From: Hordeum vulgare subsp. vulgare
Taxonomy: Eukaryota > Streptophyta > Magnoliopsida > Poales > Poaceae
DNA length: 64,000 nt
Reading direction: 5' to 3'
Assembly (NCBI RefSeq): GCF_904849725.1
Contig: NC_058519.1
Location: 104,768,881 to 104,832,880 of the forward strand
This document shows positions 33,891 through 45,650 of this stretch, piece by piece. Made by a program: the position numbers and the translations under genes. Numbering within the stretch: position 1 is the stretch's first letter; each line of letters starts with the position of its first letter. A model generated the notes under the pieces. It was given only the letters and a program-made list of their open reading frames with translations, searched no databases and was not told the DNA's origin.

Positions 33891-34493
33891 TTAGCCTAGG
33901 CTTAGCGTCCTTCTTCTCATAAGGTACTTAATAGCAGCATGATCAGAGTGAATAGTGACTTTGGAGTCAACTATATAAGCTCTAAACTTTTCACATGCAA
34001 ACACGACTGCTAAAAACTCCTTTTCCGTAGTGGCATAGTTTCTTTGGGCACTGTCTAGAGTTTTACTAGTGTAGTGAATGCCATTCAACTTCTTGTCAAC
34101 TCTTTGCTCTAGAACAACACCAACAGCGTAATCACTAGCATCGCACATGATTTCAAAGGGCAAGTTCCAATCAGGTGGTTGAACAATAGGTGCGGTTATC
34201 AAGGCCTTCTTAAGTATTTCGAAAGCTTCCTCACAATTCTCATCAAAAACAAAAGGAACATCCTTCTGCAAGAGGTTGGTAAGAGGCCTAGAAATCTTAG
34301 AGAAGTCTTTAATGAACCTTCTATAGAAACCAGCATGACCTAGGAAACTTCGTATACCTCTGATATCTGTGGGGCAAGGCATTTTCTCAATTGCATCAAC
34401 CTTAGACTTATCAACTTCAATGCCTTTCTCAGAGATTTTGTGTCCTAAGACAATGCCTTCATTAACCATGAAGTGGCACTTCTCCCAGTTCAA
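33891..34493 (-). pseudogene. Athila-like RNase H and RT connection
   Basis: Encodes NWEKCHFMVNEGIVLGHKIS, the RT thumb, FYRRFIKDFSKISRPLTNLL, and the RNase H domain ([37 protein letters not shown]). Catalytic D, E, D are recognisable. It is frameshifted relative to both the RT before it and the integrase after it (near 33910, in the RRRTLSLG segment). Confidence 0.9.
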
Positions 34494-35308
34494 GACGAGG
34501 TTGGTATCTTTGCATCTCTGTAAGACTCGATCAAGGTTGCTGAGGCAATCGTCAAAGGAAGACCTGTAAAGGAGAAGTCATCCATGAAAACCTCGATAAT
34601 CTTTTCACAAAAGTCAGAGAATATAGCCATCATACATCTTTGAAAGGTGGCAGGTACATTGCATAAGCCAAAAGGCATACGTCTATAAGCAAAGGTACCG
34701 AAGGGGCAGGTGAAAGTGGTTTTCTCCTGATCAGATTGTGCAACAGGTATTTGCGAGAAACCTGAATAACCGTCTAGAAAGCAGAAGTGTGTGTGTTTGG
34801 ATAGCCTTTCTAGCATTTGGTCGATAAACGACAAAGGATAATGGTCTTTCCTCGTTGCCTTGTTCAGTTTCCGGAAGTCTATCACCATCCTATAGCCAGT
34901 AATAATCCTTTGTGGGATTAATTCATTCTTATCATTAGGAACGACGGTGATACCTCCCTTCTTAGGTACACAATGTAATGGACTTACCCAATCACTATGA
35001 GCAACATGATAAATGATTCGTTCTTCTAGAAGCTTTAATATTTCTTTTCTCACGACTTCTTTCATCTTAGGATTCAATCTCCTTTGATGATCAGCAACTG
35101 GTTTGAAGTCAGGATCAGTTTTAATCTTGTGCTGGCATAGAGTGGGACTAATACCCTTAAGATCATCAAGAGTATATCCAATAGCAGCACGGTGCTTCCT
35201 CAGTGTTTTTAGTAACTTCTTTTCTTCATGCTTTGAGAGGCTAGCACTAATAATAACAGGATATATCTCCTTTTCATCGAGATAGGCATACTTAAGAGTA
35301 TCATGCAA
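34490..35308 (-). pseudogene. Athila-like reverse transcriptase
   Basis: Copies element RNA into DNA. Contains DFRKLNKATRKDHYPLSFID, FLDGYSGFSQIPV, FGTFAYRRMPFGLC and the catalytic box VFMDDF, so the active-site Asp pair is retained. A frameshift follows directly after VFMDDFSF (about 34560). It is in the same frame as the protease upstream, separated by one stop codon at 35309. Confidence 0.9.
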
Positions 35309-35970
35309 CTATTTAAGCTCGAACACAGGATCATCCTTTGGTGGGGGTGGATCCCCAAGCATTTCAACAGGCAGATTATTCTTGAGAATAGGATATTGTT
35401 CTAAAACAATTTTATCTATCTCATCTCTTTCATCCATATGCATATCATTTTCATGCTCAAGCAGATATAGCTCTAAAGGATCCGTAGGAGGCACGGCAAT
35501 AGAGGCAAGAGCAATGATTTCATCCCTACCAGACGACTCTTTTTCGTGGGGTTGTCTTCCAAACTTGGAGAAGTTAAATTCATGAGACACACCCTCAAAA
35601 CTAACAGTGACAGTCTGCTTAATGCAATCAATATGAGCATTGCCAGTGTTGATAAAGGGTCTACCAAATATGATGGGACAAAAGCTATCTTGTGCAGTAG
35701 CAAGGACGAGGAAATCAGTAGGATACTTCGTCTTACCACACATGACTTCTACGTCTCTCACAATTCCCATAGGGCAGATAGTGTCTCTATTAGCTAGTGT
35801 AATAGTGACATCAATGGGTTCTAACTTAGCAGGTGCAATCTCATCTTTGATTTCATCGTATAGGGACCGGGGTATTGCACTAACACTAGCACCCATATCA
35901 CATAGACCATGCTAACAGTGATCTCCTATCTTGACAGAAACAATGGGCAGGCCAACTACAGGTCCTATTT
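35309..35970 (-). pseudogene. Athila-like aspartic protease
   Basis: Processes the gag-pol polyprotein. The active-site loop CDMGASVSAIP lies near 35880-35912, with an in-frame stop a few codons before it (KIGDHC then TAG). Downstream are the flap-side phrases TVSFEGVSHEFNF and the linker to RT. The conserved VVGLPIVSVKIGDH block before the stop extends the domain to about 35970. Confidence 0.8.
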
Positions 35971-36231
35971 GTCTTTTGCGTGAGGTTTAGCAATTCTAGC
36001 AGAGTCCTCACAGAATTTGATAACATGCCCGTCTATGTCTTCGACTAAGAGATCTTTGATAATAGCAACACTCGGTTCAACTCTAATTTCCTCAGGGGGT
36101 GCAAGTGGTCTAATGTAACCCCTACGTATCACAATGGGAGCTTTAGAATAATCCTTTTTCCTAGCAGGGTAAGGTGGTTTCTCAGCGTAGGCACAAGGAA
36201 CAATAGTATCATTGAAGGCAATGACTTTCTC

Positions 36232-37116
36232 TTAAACTAGATTGGGTTTAACTATGTTGACTTCTACAGGCGGATGATACTTAAACCACTTCTTTTTGGG
36301 AAGATCAACATGAGCAGCAAAAGATTCACATAGAGAAGCTACTGTCTCAGAGTCAAGTCCATACTTAGCGCTAAAATCTCTAGAAGTGTTTGTTTCAACA
36401 AAAGATTTAACGCAATCAAAATGGAAATTCATACCTGACTCCTTACCATATTCAAGCTCCCAATCTTCAGAATTACGTTTGATTCTTTCCAATAAATTCC
36501 ACTTGTGGTCAATATCCTTCTTCATAAAAGAACCGGTACAAGAAGTGTGCATGGTACGATCTTCATGAGAAAGCCGAGCATAAAAGTTTTGAGTGATAAT
36601 TTCTCTCGAGAGCTCATGATTGGGGCATGAATATAGCATTGATTTAAGCCTCCCCCAAGCTTGAGCTATGCTTTCTGTGTCACGAGGCCAAAAGTTATAA
36701 ATATAATTCCGATCACGATGTACTAAATACATAGGATAGAACTTTTGATGAAATTCCAATTTCAACCGATTGTAGTCCCATGATCCAGTATCATCACATA
36801 GCCTATATCATGTCAATGCCTTATCCTTCAAAGATAAAGGAAAGACTTTCTTCTTTACCTCATCCTCGGGAAAACCTGCAAGCTTAAATAAACCACAAAC
36901 TTCATCTACATAGATTAGATGAAAGTCTGGATGTGAAGATCCATCTCCAGTAAAAGGATTAGCCAGCAGTTTCTCAACCATACCCGAAGGAATTTCATAA
37001 AAGATATTTTCAGTAGGTACCTCAGGTTGAGGAGCAACTCCTCGTGCTTCCGTTCGTGGTGAAGATACCCCGAACAAATTCCTCAAAGGAACAGTTTTCA
37101 TAGTGACAAGTGACAA
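36232..37116 (-). pseudogene. Athila-like gag
   Basis: Forms the virus-like particle around element RNA. Two open parts in one frame (37116-36808 and 36765-36232) are separated by a stop that replaces a Trp codon (KALT-stop-YRLCDDTGSW). Typical phrases: FYEIPSGMVEKLLANPFTG, GLFKLAGFPEDEVKKK, FHQKFYPMYLVHRDRN, RLKSMLYSCPNHELSREI. The gag-to-protease junction (35971-36231) is in another frame. Confidence 0.85.
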
Positions 37117-37180
37117 TAAATTTCAGCAAAGTATATAAATGTTTCCTTACCAAATTCCACTTACCAAAGGCACCTACCTC

Positions 37181-37196
37181 GTCGGCAACGGCGCCA
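37181..37196 (-). other. Primer binding site (tRNA-Asp type)
   Basis: TGGCGCCGTTGCCGAC on the minus strand, 11 bp inside the 5' LTR end. The plant tRNA-Asp primer site used by Athila-type elements is TGGCGCCGTTGCCGGGG; the last bases have drifted. Confidence 0.8.
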
Positions 37197-37207
37197 GAAA
37201 AGAGTCT

Positions 37208-37908
37208 TGATGACCCACAAGTATAGGGGATCAATCGTAGTACTTTCGATAAGTAAGAGTGTCGAACCCAACGAGGAGCGAAAGGTTGTGATAAATGGGT
37301 TTCAGCAAGGTAATAACTGCAAGCACTGAAAGTAGCGGTAACAAGTGATGGTGTAGTGAGGTGAAACGTAGCAAGTGAAAAGTAACAAGTAACAAGTAGT
37401 AGAAACGGTGTAGAAAAGTGGCCCAATCCCTTTTGTAGCAAGGGACAAGCCTGAACAAAGTCTTATAGGAGGAAAAACGCTCCCGAGGACACACGAGAAT
37501 TTCTGTCATGCTAGTTTCATCATGTTCATGTGATTCGCGTTCGTTACTTTGATAGTTTGATATGTGGGTGGACCGGCGCTTGGGTACTGGCCTTACTTGG
37601 ACAAGAATCCCACTTATGATTAACCCCTCTCGCAAGCATCCGCAACTATGAAAGAAGAATTAAGACAACGTCTAACCATAGCATTAAACTAGGGGATCCA
37701 AATCAGCCCCTTACGAAGCAACGCATAGACTGGGGTTTAAGCTTCTGTCACTCTAGCAACCCATCATCTACTTACTACTCCCCAACGCCTTCCTTTAGGC
37801 CCAAATATGGTGAAGTGTTATGTAGTCGACGTCGACCTAACACCACTAGAGAAAAAGACAACATACATCATATCAAAATACCGTACGAATACCAAATTCA
37901 CATACATC
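37208..37908 (-). repeat. 5' LTR of the Athila-like element, truncated
   Basis: Homologous to 28562-29255. The outer ~830 bp are deleted; the sequence ends in a small tandem duplication at the fusion with the Copia LTR. Confidence 0.9.
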
Positions 37909-37925
37909 ATATCAAAATGCCGAAC
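37861..37925. other. Deletion junction with 39-bp local duplication
   Basis: ACATACATCATATCAAAAT(A/G)CC occurs at 37861 and again at 37900. The second copy leads straight into the Copia LTR at CCGAAC, which is also the sequence following AAAATA in the uninterrupted LTR copy (~29226). This looks like end-joining with a local filler. Confidence 0.75.
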
Positions 37926-38841
37926 AACATTCGGTAACCAACCATATAACTCAAATATGCATAAAACAACATCAAACCTTAAGTGTGCAGACCCTGCGGG
38001 TTCGAGAACTATGTAGACATGACCCGAGAGACTCCTCGGTCAATATCCAATAGCGGGACCTGGATGCTCATATTGGATCCTACATATTCTACGAAGATCT
38101 TATCGTTTGAACCTCAGTGCCAAGGATTCATATAATCCCGTATGTCATTCCCTTTGTCCTTCGGTATGTTACTTGCCCGAGATTCGATCATCAGTATCCG
38201 CATACCTATTTCAATCTCGTTTTACTGGCAAGTCTCTTTACTCGTTCCGTAATACAAGATCCCGTAACTTACACTAAGTCACATTGCTTGCAAGGCTTGT
38301 GTGTGATGTTGTATTACCGAGTGGGCCCCGAGATACCTCTCCGTCACACGGAGTGACAAATCCCAGTCTCGATCCATACTAACTTAACGAACACCTTCGG
38401 AGATACCTGTAGAGCATCTTTATAGTCACCCAGTTACGTTGCGACGTTTGATACACACAAAGCATTTCTCCGGTGTCCGTGAGTTATATGATCTCATGGT
38501 CATAGGAACAAATACTTGACACGCAGAAAACAGCAGCAACCAAATGACACGATCAACATGCTACGTCTATTAGTTTGGGTCTAGTCCATCACATGATTCT
38601 CCTAATGATGTGGTCCCGTTATCATGTGACAACACTTGCCTATGGTCAGGAAACCTTGACCATCTTTGATCAACGAGCTAGTCAACTAGAGGCTTGCTAG
38701 GGACAGTGTTTTGTCTATGTATCCACACAAGTATTGTGTTTCCAATCAATACAATTATAGCATGGATAATAAACGATTATCATGAACAAGGAAATATAAT
38801 AATAACTAATTTATTATTGCCTCTAGGGCATATTTCCAACA
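37919..38841 (-). repeat. 3' LTR of the BARE/Angela element, truncated
   Basis: Starts TGTTGGAAATATGCCC on the minus strand at 38841, next to the polypurine tract (38842-38852), and matches 44718-45639. The other ~900 bp are missing. Confidence 0.9.
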
Positions 38842-38999
38842 GTCTCCCACTTGCACTAGAGTCAATAATCTAGTTCACATCACTATGTGATTCCAACGAA
38901 TCCAACACTCATATAGTTATGGGGTCTGATCACGTCTTGCTCGTGAGATAGGTTTTAGTCAATGGTTCTGAAACTTTCAGATCCATGCGTTCTTTACAA

Positions 39000-40040
39000 A
39001 TCTTTATGTCATCTTATAGATGCTGCTACTACGTGCTATTCAGAAATGCTCCAAATATCTACTCTACTATACGAATCCGTTTCACTACTCATAGTTATTC
39101 GGATTAGTGTCAAAGCTTGCATCAACGTAACCCTTTACGACGAACTCTTTAACCACCTCCATAATCGAGAAAAATTCCTTAGTCTATTTAGTTACTAAGG
39201 ATAACTTTGACCACTGATCAGTGATTCAATCATGGATCACTTTCTGTACCTCTCAACAGACTTTGAGTCAAGGCACACATCAGGTGCGGTACTCAGCATG
39301 GCATACTTTAGATTCTACGGCTAAGGCATAGAAGACGACCTTCGTCTATTCTCTTTATTCTGCCGTGGTCGGGTTTTGAGTCTTACTCAAATTCACACCT
39401 CACAACGCAACCAAGAACTCCTTCTTTGCTGATCTATTTTGAACTTCTTTAAAAAACTTGTCAAGGCATGCATCTTGTTGAAACTTCTATTTAGCGCTTT
39501 CGATCTATCTCCATAGATCTTTGATGCTCAACGTTCAAGCAGCGTAATCCAGGTACTCCTTTGAAAACTCCTTTCAAACAACCTTGTATGCTTTACAGAA
39601 ATTCTACATTACTTCTGATCCACAATATGTCAACCACATATACTTATCAGAAATTCTATAGTGCTCCCACTCACCTCCTTGGAAATACAAGTTTCTCATA
39701 AACCTTGTACAAACCCAAAATCTTTGATCATCTCATCAAAGTGTATATTCCAACTCCGAGATACTTGCACCAGTCCAATGAAGGATCGCTGGAGCTTGCA
39801 TACTTGCTAGTATCTTTAGGATCGACAAAACCTCATGGTTGTATCTCATACAATGTTTGCTCAAGGAAACCGTCGAGGAAACAATGTTTTGACATCCTAC
39901 ATGCAATATTTCATAAATAATGCAACAACTACTAACATAATTCTAACAGACTTTTAGCATCGCTACGAGTGAGAAAGTCTCATCATAGTCAACTGTTTGA
40001 TCTTGTCGAAAACATCTTTGCGACAAGTCGAGCTTTTCTT
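39000..40040 (-). pseudogene. BARE/Angela reverse transcriptase and RNase H remnant
   Basis: The minus strand of 39740-39960 carries, in broken frames, the Copia RT phrases DVKT.F, IVYDTT-like, KVCKLQRS-like (QVCKLQRSFIGL) and SRSWNIH. Stops occur every 10-20 codons. The rest of the interval toward 39000 is where RNase H should lie but is too decayed for me to mark residues. Limits are approximate. Confidence 0.6.
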
Positions 40041-40303
40041 AATAGTGACTTATCACTATCATCGTCTGTCTTCCTTTTAAAGATCCATCTTTACTCAATA
40101 GTCCTATGACCATCAAGTAGTTCTTCCAAAGTCTACACTTTGTTTTCATATATGGATCCTCTCTCGGATTTCATGGCTTCCAGCCATTTGTCGGAATCTG
40201 GGCCCACCATCGCTTTCTCCATAACTCGTAGGTTCACTGTTGCTCAACAACATGACCTCCAAGACAGGGTTACCGTACCACTCTGTAGTAGTACGCGACC
40301 TTG

Positions 40304-40659
40304 TCAACCTACGAGGCTTGTAGTAACTTGATCCGATGCTTGATGATCACCATCATCATCTTCCACTTCAATTGGTGTAGGCGCCACAGGAACAACTTCC
40401 TGCGCCCTGCTACACACTGGTTGAAGTGATGGTTCAATAACCTCATCAAGTTCTACTACCCTCCCACTCAATTCTTTCGAGAGAAACCTTTCCTCGAGAA
40501 AGGATCCGTTTCTAGAAACAAATGCTTTGCTTTCGGATCTGAGATAGGAGATGTACCCAACTGTTTTGGATATCCTATGAAGATGCATTTATCCGCTTTG
40601 GGTTCGAGCTTATCAGAGTGAAACTTTTTCACATAAGTGTCGAAGCCCCAAACTTTCAA
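40304..40659 (-). pseudogene. BARE/Angela integrase C-terminus
   Basis: Two overlapping frames hold the end of Copia integrase: MKVWGFDTYVKKF...CIFIGYPKQ and then GYISYLRSESKAFVSRNGSF, FLSKELSGRVVELDE. The frame shift lies near 40560. The catalytic core should lie at 40700-41700 but only stops and fragments are seen. Confidence 0.75.
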
Positions 40660-41989
40660 GAAACGACAGTTTAGATTTCTCTAAACCTCAATCTATACTG
40701 TGTCATCTCAACGGAAATACGTGGTGCCCTATTTAAAGTGAATGCGGTTGTCTCTAATGCATAACCCATAAACGATAGTGGTAATTCGATAAGAGACATC
40801 ATAGCATGCACCATACCAAATAGTGCGTGGCTATGACGTTCAGACACATCATCACACTATGATGTTCCAGGTGGCATGAACTGCGAAACAATTTCCACAT
40901 TATCTTAACTGCGTACCAAAACTCGTAACTCAGATATTCATTTCTATGATCATATCGTAGACAGTTTATCCTCTTGTTACGACGAACTTCACTCTGAAAC
41001 GGAATTGAACTTTTCAATATTTCAGACTTGTGATTCATTAAGTAAATACTCCTGTATCTACTCAAGTCGTCAGTGAAGTAAGAACATAATGATATCCACT
41101 GCGTGCCTCAGCACCCATTGGACTGCATACATCAAAATGTATCACTTCCAACAAGTTACTATCTTATTTCATCTCAATGAAAACAAGGCCTTGCTCATGT
41201 GGTATGATTTGCATGTCACTAGTGATTCAAAATCAAGTGAGTATAAAGATCCATCAGCATGGAGCCTCTTCATGCAATTTATACCAACATGACTCAAGCG
41301 GCAGTGCCACAAGTAAGTGGTACTATCATCATTACCTCGTATCTTTTGGTACCAATATCATGAACATGTGTAACACTACGATCGAGATTCAATAAACCAT
41401 TGAAGGTGATTATTCAAGAAAATAGAGTAACCATTATTCTCTTTTAAATGAATAATCATACTGCAACAAACACGATCCAATCATGTTCATGCTTAACGCA
41501 AGCACCAAATAACAATTATTTAGGTTTAACACCAATCCCGATGGTAGAGGGAGCGTGCGACGTTTGATCATATTAACCTTGGAAACACTTCCAACACGTA
41601 TCGTCACCTCGCCTTTAGCTAGTCTCCGTTTATTCTGTAGCTTTCATTTTGTGTTACTAATCACTTAGCAACCGAACCGGTATCCAATACCCTCATGCTA
41701 CTAGGAGTACTGGTAAAGTACACATCAACATCATGTATATCAAATATACTTCTTTCGACTTTTGCCAGCCTTCTTATCTACCAAGTATCTAGAGTTGCTC
41801 CGCCTCAGTGACTGTTCCCCTCATTACAGAAGCACTTAGTCTCGGGTTTGGGTTTAATCTTGGGTCTCTTCATTAGTGCAGCAACTGTTTTGCCGTTTCA
41901 TGAAGTATCCCTTCTAGCCCTTGCCTTTCTTGAAACTTAGTGGTTTTACAAACCATCAACTATTGATGCTCCTTCTTGATTTCTATTTT

Positions 41990-42260
41990 CGCAGTGTCAA
42001 ACGTCGCGAATCGCTCAAGGATCATTGTATCTATCCTTGATATGTTATAGTTCATCACGAAGCTCTCACAGCTTGGTGGCAGTGACTTTGGAGAACCATC
42101 ACTATCTCATCTGGAAGATTAACTCCCACTTGATTCAAGTGATTGTCGTACTCACACAATCTGAGCACACGCTCAACGATTGAGCTTTTCTCCTTTACTT
42201 TGTGGACAAAGAATCTTGTCGGAGGTCTCGTACCTCTCAACAAGGGCACGAGCATGAAAT
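41990..42260 (-). pseudogene. BARE/Angela gag remnant
   Basis: FFVHKVKEKSSIVERVLRLC and NQVGVNLPDEIVMVLQS resemble the central part of BARE-type gag (Copia UBN2-like capsid domain). The rest of gag toward 43700 is too broken to delimit. Confidence 0.5.
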
Positions 42261-43805
42261 CACAATTTCCTCTCTTTAGAACATCACTTATGTTCCGTGA
42301 CGTTTCAAAACGTCTTCGGTGCCTTGTTTCTAAGCCATTAAGTATTTTGCACTGAACTATCGTGTAGTCATCAGAAACGTGTATGTCGGATGTTCACAGC
42401 ATCCACAGATGACGCTCGAGGTGCAGCACACCGAGTGGTGCATTAAGGACATAAGCCTTCTGCGCAGCAACGAGGACAATCCTCTTCAAAGTTTGCTACT
42501 ATCAACTTTCAACTAAATTTTCTCTAGGAACATATAAAAACAGTAGAGCTATAGCGCAAGCTACATCGTAATTCGCAAAATACCATTAGACTATGTTCAT
42601 GACAATTAGTTCAATTAATCATATTACTTAAGAACTCCCACTCAAAAAGTACATCTCTCTAGTCATTTGAGTGGTACATGATCCAAATCCACTATCTCAA
42701 GTCCGATCATCACGTGAGTCGAGAATAGTTTCAGTGGTAAGCATCTCTATGCTAATCATATCAACTATACGATTCATGCTCGACCTTTCGGTCTCATGTG
42801 TTCCGAGGCCATGTCTGCACATGCTAGGCTCGTCAAGCTTAACCCGAGTGTTCTGCGTGTGCAACTGTTTTGCACCCGTTGTATATGAACGTTGAGTCTA
42901 TCACACCCGATCATCACGTGGTGTCTCGAAACGAAGAACTGTCGCAACGGTGCATAGTCGAGGAGAACACAATTTCGTCTTGAAATTTTAGTGAGAGATC
43001 ACCTCATAATGCTACCGTCGTTCTAAGCAAAATAAGGTGCATAAAAGGATTAACATCACATGCAATTCATAAGTGACATGATATGGCCATCATCATGTGC
43101 TTCTTGATCTCCATCACCAAAGCACCGGCACGATCTTCTTGTCACCGGCGTCACACCATGATCTCCATCATCATGATCTCCATCAACGTGTCGCCATCGG
43201 GGTTGTCGTGCTACTCATGCTATTACTACTAAAGCTACATCCTAGCAAAATAGTAAACGCATCTGCAAGCACAAACGTTAGTTTAAAGACAACCCTATGG
43301 CTCCTGCCGGTTGCCGTACCATCGACGTGCAAGTCGATATTAACTATTACAACATGATCATCTCATACATCCAATATATCACATCACATCGTTGGCCATA
43401 TCACATCACAAGCATACCCTGCAAAAACAAGTTAGACGTCCTCTAATTTTGTTGTTGCATGTTTTACGTGGTGACCATGGGTATCTAGTAGGATCGCATC
43501 TTACTTACGCAAACACCACAACGGAGATATATGGGTTGCTATTTAACCTCATCCAAGGACCTCCTCGGTCAAATCTGATTCAACTAAAGTTGGAGAAACT
43601 GATACCCGCCAGTCATCTTTGAGCAACGGAGTTACTCGTAGCGATGAAACCAGTCTCTCGTAAGCGTACGAGTAATGTCGGTCCGAGCCGCTTCGATCCA
43701 ACAATACCGCGGAATCAAGAAAAGACTAAGGAGGGCAGCAAAACGCACATCACCACCCACAAAAACTTTTGTGTTCTACTCGAGAAGACATCTACGCATG
43801 AACCT

Positions 43806-43820
43806 GGCTCATGATGCCAC
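43806..43820 (-). other. Primer binding region of the BARE/Angela element
   Basis: GTGGCATCATGAGCC follows the LTR end; the expected initiator-Met tRNA complement is TGGTATCAGAGC, and Angela copies often read TGGTATCATGAGCC. Confidence 0.7.
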
Positions 43821-45639
43821 TATTGGGGAACGTCGCATGGGAAACAAAAATTTTCCTACGCGCACGAAGACCTATCATGGTGATGTCCATCTACGAGAGG
43901 GGATATTCGATCTACGTACCCATGTAGACCGCACAGCAGAAGCGTTAAGAAACGCGGTTGATGTAGTGGAACGTCCTCACGTCCCTCGATCCGCCCCGCG
44001 AACCGTCCCGCGATCAGTCCCACGATCTAGTGCCGAACGGACGACACCTCCGCGTTCAGCACACGTACAGCTCGAGGATGATCTCGGCCTTCTTGATCCA
44101 GCAAGAGAGACGGAGAGGTAGAAGATTTTTCTAGCAGCGTGACGGCGCTCCGGAGGTTGGTGATGATCTTGTCTCAGCAGGGCTCCGCCCGAGCTCCGCA
44201 GAAACACGATCTAGAGGAAAAACCGTGGAGGTATGTGGTCGGGCTGCCGTGGAAAAAGTTGTCTCAAATCAGCCCTAAAACCCCACTATATATAGGAGGA
44301 GGAGGGGGAGCCTTGCCTTGGGGTCCAAGGACTCCCAAGGTGTCGGCCGAACCTAAGGGGGAAGGTCTCCCCCTCCCAAACCGAATTCTACTTGGTTTGG
44401 AAGGTGGAGTCCTTCTTCCCTTTCCCACCTCCTTCTTTTTTTTTCCTTTTCTCTTTGATTTTTCTTCCAATGTGCATAGGGCTCTTTTGGGCTGTCCCAC
44501 CAGCCCACTAAGGGCTGGTGCGCCACCCCCAAGGCCTATGGGCTTCCCCGGGATGGGTTGCCCCCCGGTGAACACCCGGAACCCATTCGTCATTCCCGGT
44601 ACATTCCCGGTAACTCCGAAAACCTTCCGGTAATCAAATGAGGTCATCCTATATATCAATCTTCGTTTCCGGACCATTCCGGAAACCCTCGTGACGTCCA
44701 TGATCTCATCCGGGACTCCGAACAACATTCGGTAACCAACCATATAACTCAAATACGCATAAAACAACGTCGAACCTTAAGTGTGCAGACCCTGCGGGTT
44801 CGAGAACTATGTAGACATGACCCGAGAGACTCCTCGGTCAATATCCAATAGCGGGACCTGGATGCCCATATTGGATCCTACATATTCTACGAAGATCTTA
44901 TCATTTGAACCTCAGTGCCAAGGATTCATATAATCCCGTATGTCATTCCCTTTGTCCTTCGGTGTGTTACTTGCCCGAGATTCGATCGTCAGTATCCGCA
45001 TACCTATTTCAATCTCGTTTTACCGGCAAGTCTCTTTACTCGTTCCGTAATACAAGATCCCGTAACTTACACTAAGTCACATTGCTTGCAAGGCTTGTGT
45101 GTGATGTTGTATTACCGAGTGGGCCCCGAGATACCTCTCCGTCACACGGAGTGACAAATCCCAGTCTCGATCCATACTAACTCAACGAACACCTTCGGAG
45201 ATACCTGTGGAGCATCTTTATAGTCACCCAGTTACGTTGCAATGTTTGATACACACAAAGCATTCCTCCGGTGTCCGTGAGTTATATGATCTCATGGTCA
45301 TAGGAACAAATACTTGACACGCAGAAAATAGTAGCAACAAAATGACACGATCAACATGCTACATCTATTAGTTTGGGTCTAGTCCATCACATGATTCTCC
45401 TAATGATGTGATCCCGTTATCATGTGACAACACTTGCCTATGGTCAGGAAACCTTGACCATCTTTGATTAACGAGCTAGTCAACTAGAGGCTTACTAGGG
45501 ACAGTGTTTTGTCTATGTATCCACACAAGTATTGTGTTTCCAATCAATACAATTATAGCATGGATAATAAATGATTATCATGAACAAGGAAATATAATAA
45601 TAACTAATTTATTATTGCCTCTAGGGCATATTTCCAATA
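43821..45639 (-). repeat. 5' LTR of the BARE/Angela element
   Basis: 1819 bp. Both termini deviate in a matching way: TATTGG at the start instead of TGTTGG and CCAATA at the end instead of CCAACA. A TATATATAG motif lies at 44286-44294. Confidence 0.9.
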
Positions 45640-45650
45640 GGGGGGGGGGG
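45640..45650 (+). repeat. G11 homopolymer at the Copia insertion edge
   Basis: Eleven G bases directly outside the 5' LTR. The adjacent target duplication would read GGGGG, but its partner is deleted. Confidence 0.8.

Larger units (their letters stand above)
28562..37908 (-). mobile_element. Athila-like Gypsy retrotransposon, 5' LTR truncated
   Basis: Two LTR copies (28562-30091 whole; 37208-37908 partial) flank polypurine tract, integrase, RNase H, reverse transcriptase, protease, gag and a tRNA-Asp primer site, in this order on the plus coordinates. The integrase phrase [17 protein letters not shown] marks the Athila clade. gag and pol are broken by at least three frameshifts and several stops. 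An extra ORF lies between integrase and the 3' LTR. The right edge is fused to a Copia element. Confidence 0.9.
37919..45639 (-). mobile_element. BARE/Angela-type Copia retrotransposon, 3' LTR truncated
   Basis: 5' LTR at 43821-45639, internal region 38842-43820, 3' LTR partial at 37919-38841, all on the minus strand. The polypurine tract AAGTGGGAGAC and the primer region GTGGCATCATGAGCC match the known BARE/Angela arrangement. gag-pol is present only as scattered frames. The two LTRs differ by about 2% over the shared ~920 bp. Confidence 0.92.

Noticed and set aside
37181..37196. Possible tRNA-Asp gene piece
   Set aside because: Only the primer-binding complement at the LTR edge; no tRNA body is present here or at 52660.
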